The notes under the pieces are model-generated. The model ran no database searches, had not been told where the DNA came from, and saw only the letters and a list, made by a program, of their open reading frames with translations. Below, piece by piece: positions 58,890-64,000 of a stretch of 64,000 bases of DNA; the first letter of the stretch is position 1; each line of letters begins with the position of its first letter. The DNA is from Sinotaia quadrata (lineage: Eukaryota > Mollusca > Gastropoda > Architaenioglossa > Viviparidae): contig CM054179.1 of the NCBI GenBank assembly GCA_028829895.1, positions 57,295,891 through 57,359,890 on the forward strand. Direction: 5' to 3'. The position numbers were made by a program, and so were the translations under genes.

Positions 58890-58957
58890 CAATATTTTCG
58901 TCAGGGTATGAGTCGTCGGACTTGGGCTTTGTTTGACCTTTTGCGTAAGGATCATAC
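58890..58957 (-). CDS. E4: charged loop in the N-terminal module
   Basis: Encodes YDPYAKGQTKPKSDDSYPDE followed by NI, a hydrophilic Pro/Lys/Asp-rich segment that is probably a surface loop. It has one leading base and one trailing base, with a GTAAGT donor. Phases join E3 and E5. Confidence 0.78.
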
Positions 58958-58975
58958 CTGCAAGCAAAAGTTCAC

Positions 58976-59095
<120 letters not shown>

Positions 59096-59559
59096 GCGGT
59101 TTGCTTAAACCTTAGGTAATTATATTTGACTTCAGTGATTACTACACTTACAGCAGATTTTTTATTTTATTCTGTTACCAGTGACCTAGGCTGGACTTTA
59201 TAGTTGCAATGTTTTCCAAAGATGTCCACCCGTTGAAGAATATATTCAGATACATTACTTGCCAATCAATCAAATTTCACTAGTATGTGTTCCTTTGTCA
59301 GCATTACAAGCAAATTCTATAAATACAATTTTGAATAACATTCTCAAAATATTTTATTCTCAAATTAAAAAATAATCCAGAGTAACGTAACTTAGGTATT
59401 TTGATGACATTTTGAGAATGGTTCCGTTTGTATCCCACTCCCACTCTACTTCAATGTACACATATTACTGAAATATATATTGTAGTATATAGACGGTTAA
59501 CATTTTATTTGTGCAGACTATACAACACTGACCTTTAACATTTAATTTCTAATGTAATG

Positions 59560-60015
59560 TAAATGTAAATCCCACATTACAGCTATGTACTATGGTATAG
59601 AGAACGTAATAAATCCATCCTCATAGCTGTACACTATGGTATAGAGAACGTAATAAATCCATCCTCATAGCTGTACACTATTGTATGGAGAACGTAATAA
59701 GTCCCACCTTACATCTATGCACAAAGGTTTGGAGAACGTAATAAATTACACCTCACATCTATGCACTATGGATTGGAGAACGTAATAAATTCCAACTTAC
59801 AGCAACGCACTATGGTATGGAGAATATAATAAATTCCACCTTACAGCTATGCTCTATGGTATGAAGAAAGTAATAAATTCCACCTTACAGCTATGCACTA
59901 TGGTATGGAGAACATAATAAATTCCACCGTACAACTATACCCTATGCTATAGAGAACGTAATAAATTCCACCTCACAGCTACACAATGTACTATGGAGAA
60001 CGAAATAAACTCCAT
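59560..60015. repeat. ~44-bp minisatellite, about 10 copies
   Basis: Unit GCACTATGGTATGGAGAACG plus TAATAAATTCCACCTTACAG and CTAT, degenerate. Confidence 0.88.
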
Positions 60016-60436
60016 TTTACAACTATGCAGAATTTTAGACGAATGAATAGAAGGGTAAAGGCAGAATTCTTTTTTTTACTGCTCAGGTGAGTGGAAATAT
60101 GTCTCACTCTCAACCTGCTCACTTAAATAGAAATATGTCTCACTCTTACTCAATCTGCTCACTTGAAGACATCGATGAGGAGGGTAGGAAACTGATAAAT
60201 TTTGAAGAGCGACAGATTGGCGTAAGGGGACTAAATAGAGAAGTAACTATACAGTAATTATTACAAATAAATATTCTTTACACTTCGTTCGCTATTCTCT
60301 TGAACTGCTTGGGGAGACAGTATTGTAAGATATGTTTAGAACTGATCACAACTGGCATTTCTGTCAGTAAAATGAACCACGAGGGTTTAGTATATTAATG
60401 AGTTAAATGCATTTATTTATTTATTCCTATGCAATT

Positions 60437-61110
60437 TGTGGAGGAGTAAATTTGCCTATCCCTATTTTAAAATTTTAATTGTTATATAAATTGTTAAATT
60501 ATATTTGAGTAACCCGACCTTGGGCATTTCTTATGGTGTTATTTTTGAAAGTGTTTGAGTTGAAGTAAATGCTTGCGGCAAGAATATTCTAGATTTGCTG
60601 ATGTAATGCAAACCATTGAGTAGTTTTATTATCCAATGATTATGAACGAGACCAGACAATAGGCTGAGATAAAAATTTTTTTACTTGCTATTGAAAAATC
60701 TACTGTCTAATCACTTTGAATTGAAGTGACAAGAAGAAAGTCTGATCTTGAAAGGCAGCTATTAGCTTGATGGTGAGTTAGCTGACTGGTTGAGTGAGAA
60801 TGGACTTAGAAATATTTCATGTACTTTTGCTATGTTATACTTTAGAGATGTACTATGTGAGTTGACTTTTATTTCTACAAATGCTTAAACTAAGCTGCTG
60901 GCATTTTTTGTGTTGACACTTGACATTGTTTTGATATGCTGTATTTATTATGCCATGTGTGTGTATCAGGCTAATGAATACTGTTGCAGGAAACTGTAAG
61001 TTGAGACTGGAATGTAAGAAAGAATGGAGTTATAAAGTGATCAACTGGAAGCTTATTATTTGTTCTCTACTTATATTTTGCAGAGACATGTAGTCATTTC
61101 TGTTGTTCAT
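60437..61110 (+). mobile_element. Dispersed repeat family, copy B
   Basis: Second long copy of the family at 11836-12480, in the same orientation. Shared landmarks include the CCGACCTTGGG region, TGATGTAATGCAAACC and the 3' GCAGGAAACTGTAAG block. Intronic, between E3 and E4. Confidence 0.6.
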
Positions 61111-61169
61111 CTCATGTGCTACATGAACCTCCTTGTTTACTAGTGTAAAACACTATGACCTACTGTAAA

Positions 61170-61990
61170 CATTACATTACAAACTATTCATTTCAGCTTT
61201 ATATAATGATTTACAAACTACTCACGCTCTCTGTAAATATTACTTTACAATCTACTAATTCCACCTAGATATGTTTTAGAAACAAATCATCCTGTCTGTA
61301 AACATTACTTGAAAAACCACTCTCCTTGTTTGTAAACAATACTACACAAACTACTCACCCTTTCTGTAAACATTACTTTACAAACTTCTCATCTTGTCTG
61401 TAAACAATATTACACAAACCACTCTCCTTGTCTGTAAACAAATATTACACAAACTACTCACCCTGTCTGTAAACAATACTACACCAACCACTCATTCTTC
61501 CTGAAAACAACAGTACACAAACTACTCAACTATTCACCCTGTCTGTAAACAAAACTACACAAACTACTCACCCTGTCTGTAAACAAAACTACACAAACTA
61601 CTCACCCTGTCTGTAAACAATACTACACAAACTACTCACCCTTGTCGGTAAACAATACTACACCAACCACTCATTCTTCCTGAAAACAACAGTACACAAA
61701 CTACTCACCCTGTCTGTAAACAATACTACACCAACTACTCAACTATTCACCCTGTCTGTAAACAATACTACACAAACTACTCTCCCTTTCAGTAAACAAT
61801 ACTACACAAACTACTCACCCTATCTGTAAACAATACTACACAAACTACTCACCCTGTCTGTAAATAATACTACTCAAACTACTCACCCTATCTGTAAACA
61901 ATACTACTCAAACTACTCACCCTATCTGTAAACAATACTACACAAACTACTCACCCTGTCTGTAAACAAAACTACACAAATTACTCACCC
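61170..61990. repeat. Minisatellite abutting the E3 donor, 33-34 bp x about 22
   Basis: Unit AAACTACTCACCCTGTCTGT plus AAACAATACTACAC. The last copy merges into the real donor (TTACTCACCCTGC), so most units keep a GTGAG donor core followed by CAG-like exon bases. Confidence 0.9.
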
Positions 61991-62074
61991 TGCAGGCGGC
62001 TTGCTCATGGCATCAAACTTTTCGTTAATTTCTACTTTGTGGAAGATTTGCATGTTCTCGTGATAATGTAAAGT
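61989..62074 (-). CDS. E3: LLTP N-terminal beta-barrel
   Basis: Encodes TLHYHENMQIFHKVEINEKF, then a short stretch ending KPPA. It starts in phase 0 and ends with two bases before a good GTGAGT donor. Alternating hydrophobic and polar residues fit beta strands. The donor abuts an array of about 22 copies of a 33-34 bp repeat, each carrying an ACTCACC donor-like core (61170-61990). Confidence 0.8.
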
Positions 62075-62744
62075 CTGGAAATAAATTCCAAAGAAAGCAA
62101 AATATGGGTACAGGTGCCATAAACTATATAAAACATCTAATGATTAAGTCGTTATGTTGTCACTCACTGGCTTAGAATGAATACACGTCTTTGTCAGTCA
62201 TACCTACAGTTATTGTCGTTTTGAAATGAGTTGTAGACAGAAGCCATTAACTTCAAAATACAAGTTCATGATGACTTTTACCTTATTCTTACTTCTGTGT
62301 GTATGTCAGCTTGGATTTGTTCTATGCGGTGATGGCATTATTTCTGTGTGGAGATAGATGTGTACGTGTAAAAATATTGTTTATATATGTAATTCTAAAA
62401 TCAAGTATTGACACGTGCACAATTATCTTCTTTTTGAGTTTATTCTTACCAGTAGATGTGTTTAAATTTTAATCATTGCAATAATTGGACTTAATACTGT
62501 AAATCAAACTGAAATATACAAGTGACCAAATTCTATACATCCATTACTATATTGTTACTTAAATAATATTATCTGTACACAACCTCATGCTTGTCATCTA
62601 AACCATAAATATACTCGAGCCGCACCCTCTATCTCTGAATCGCATGCACTGAAGTCATCACCCATCCCAATCGGTTTCCCACCAAATGACAAAAATCTTC
62701 TAGATACCACCATTCCCATCCTACTTCCCCGACCTTCACAACCT

Positions 62745-62832
62745 CAAAAACAAAATGTGTGACCTTCACAAGCACAGAAACAAAATGTGTGACCTTCACA
62801 AGCACAGAAACAAAATTGTGACCTTCACCTTT
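62745..62832. repeat. Junction repeat at the E2 donor, ~30 bp x 3
   Basis: Unit GTGACCTTCACAAGCACAGA plus AACAAAATGT. CTTCAC is the donor complement at the E2 edge. Confidence 0.88.
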
Positions 62833-62935
62833 GAGTAGGTTCCAATGGCGTGTTCCAGCGGGTGGTTGTGTCTGGTCTTAGTAAATACTTTTCCGACGTC
62901 GCTGTGACGTACGTCATAGGTGGCATTGTGCAAGC
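62829..62935 (-). CDS. E2: LLTP N-terminal beta-barrel
   Basis: Encodes LHNATYDVRHSDVGKVFTKT, then a His-rich turn and a segment ending TYSK. It starts with two bases of a split codon and ends in phase 0 at GTGAAG. N-A-T is a possible N-glycosylation site. The intronic side of the donor is repeated in tandem at 62745-62832. Confidence 0.75.
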
Positions 62936-63019
62936 CTGACGATTCAAATTATTTCATTAAACTGTTGTCTCAAATCACTGAATAAGTATGATTGTATTCA
63001 TAAATTTACAGATTAATAA

Positions 63020-63605
63020 ATACCATTCTGATCCAGTCAATGGATGTGTGAATGTTTTGAAAAATACTTGTTTATATAAAGAAAACACATTTGTACAGCA
63101 GTTATCAAGGAAAATTGTGTTGAAATATAACTGTGTACATGTGTATACTTAATATATAGTAGCAACTTCATACACCGATAACAGTGGGTATGTGTGAATA
63201 ATTTGAAAAATACATTTGTAAAAAAGAACACTTGTACAGCAGTTACAAGAATGAACGTGTGATCGTACTGATATACAACTGTGAACACTTGCTAAAATAG
63301 TAACACCTTTATACACCAATGATAGTGGGTATGTGTGAATAATTTGAAAAATACATTTGTAAAAAAGAACACTTGTACAGCAGTTACAAGAATGAACGTG
63401 TGATCGTACTGATATACAACTGTGAACACTTGCTAAAATAGTAACACCTTTATACACCAATGATAGTGGGTATGTGTGAATAATTTGAAAAATACATTTG
63501 TAAAAAAGAACACATGTACAGCAGTTACAAGAATGAACGTGTGATCGTACTGATATACAACTGTGAACACTTGCTAAAATAGTAACACCTTTATACACCA
63601 ATATC
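63020..63605. repeat. ~136-bp minisatellite, about 4 copies
   Basis: Unit with AATACATTTGTAAAAAAGAA, CACTTGTACAGCAGTTACAA and TGAACGTGTGATCGTACTGA. The three right-hand copies are almost identical, the left one diverged. Confidence 0.95.
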
Positions 63606-63767
63606 TGTGTGCTCGTTGTAATACTTTGAAAACCTGTGTCAAAGTGTAATATCTATGTGAAAAGTGTAGTACTTTCAATATCTGTGTGAAACGTGTAATA
63701 CCTTGGATGCCTGTGTGAAAGTGTAATATATTCACTACCTCTGTGAAAAGTGCAATACCTTCATGAC
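63606..63767. repeat. ~30-bp degenerate repeat before the E1 donor
   Basis: Copies of ATATCTGTGTGAAAAGTGTA plus ATACTTT running up to the E1 donor. Confidence 0.75.
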
Positions 63768-63825
63768 CTTGTTCTTCAACGTGGTAACGCCATCCGTCAT
63801 CAGTGTTGACGATAGCAACAATTTC
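63768..63825 (-). CDS. E1: LLTP N-terminal beta-barrel, internal exon
   Basis: Reads EIVAIVNTDDGWRYHVEEQ, starting in phase 0 after a TAG acceptor and ending with one base before GTCATG. The strand-like W-R-Y-H-V pattern fits the first barrel of vitellogenin/LPD_N-type proteins. The start codon and signal peptide must lie beyond position 64000. The GTCATG donor is weak, but the phase joins E2 exactly (Gly codon split). Confidence 0.7.
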
Positions 63826-64000
63826 CTATTTATAGAAATCAAAGATTAGAATAATTCCCTTTTTCACAAAGAAATCTTTTATAGTTCTTCTTTCTATTTT
63901 CTCCATAAAAGTAATTTAGTTTTACTTTTCACACTCTAATTTTTTTTACTCTGTTTTATGACTTCTTCCTTTTTTGTGAGTATATTGATTTCTATTGATT
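63826..64000. other. Intron upstream of E1
   Basis: Pyrimidine-rich AT sequence; no further exon before the window ends. Confidence 0.5.

Overview
This is an animal (metazoan) genomic window, AT-rich and intron-dense. I found no prokaryotic features and no complete gene. One very large gene on the minus strand spans almost the whole window. I can follow 49 exons (numbered E1 to E49 in transcription order, from 63825 down to 1903). They total about 7.2 kb of coding sequence, or roughly 2,400 codons. Apart from one link near E39/E40, all exons join in compatible reading phases. Neither a start codon with signal peptide nor a stop codon is visible, so the gene runs off both ends. The protein make-up, the LINE remnant and the tandem-repeat-filled introns suggest a lophotrochozoan, probably a mollusc. 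That assignment is inference.

Layout of the encoded protein. E1-E5 are the beta-barrel part and E6-E11 the alpha-helical part of a large-lipid-transfer-protein (vitellogenin/LPD_N-type) N-terminal module. E12-E13 are a beta-rich stretch I do not recognise. E14-E18 encode a long run of amphipathic helices. E19-E21 encode a LECT2/M23-like (LytM) domain in which the usual first metal-binding His is Asp. E22 is an acidic, Pro-rich linker. E23-E45 are about five copies of a cysteine-rich module. Its full form is an amphipathic helix, a SAP-like helix pair with a PC..P..MSDE start, a CLG..CC...F.PC domain, a short connector and a beta segment with paired Cys. E46-E49 are further helical and beta segments of unknown function. 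The protein is probably secreted and lipid-binding (inference).

The introns are packed with minisatellites and microsatellites. For about 19 exons the intronic array includes, or directly abuts, the exon's own splice junction. The sequence therefore shows two to thirteen or more near-identical candidate donor or acceptor sites in tandem. In three cases (E8 donor, E33 donor, E42 acceptor) the period is a multiple of three and the frame stays open, so alternative site use would add 10, 15 or 20 residues per step.

Other content is a decayed, 5'-truncated LINE 3' end with a GATA-type tail near 47.1-47.8 kb, a dispersed non-coding repeat family in both orientations, and a second SINE-like pair. 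I saw no tRNA, rRNA or CRISPR features.
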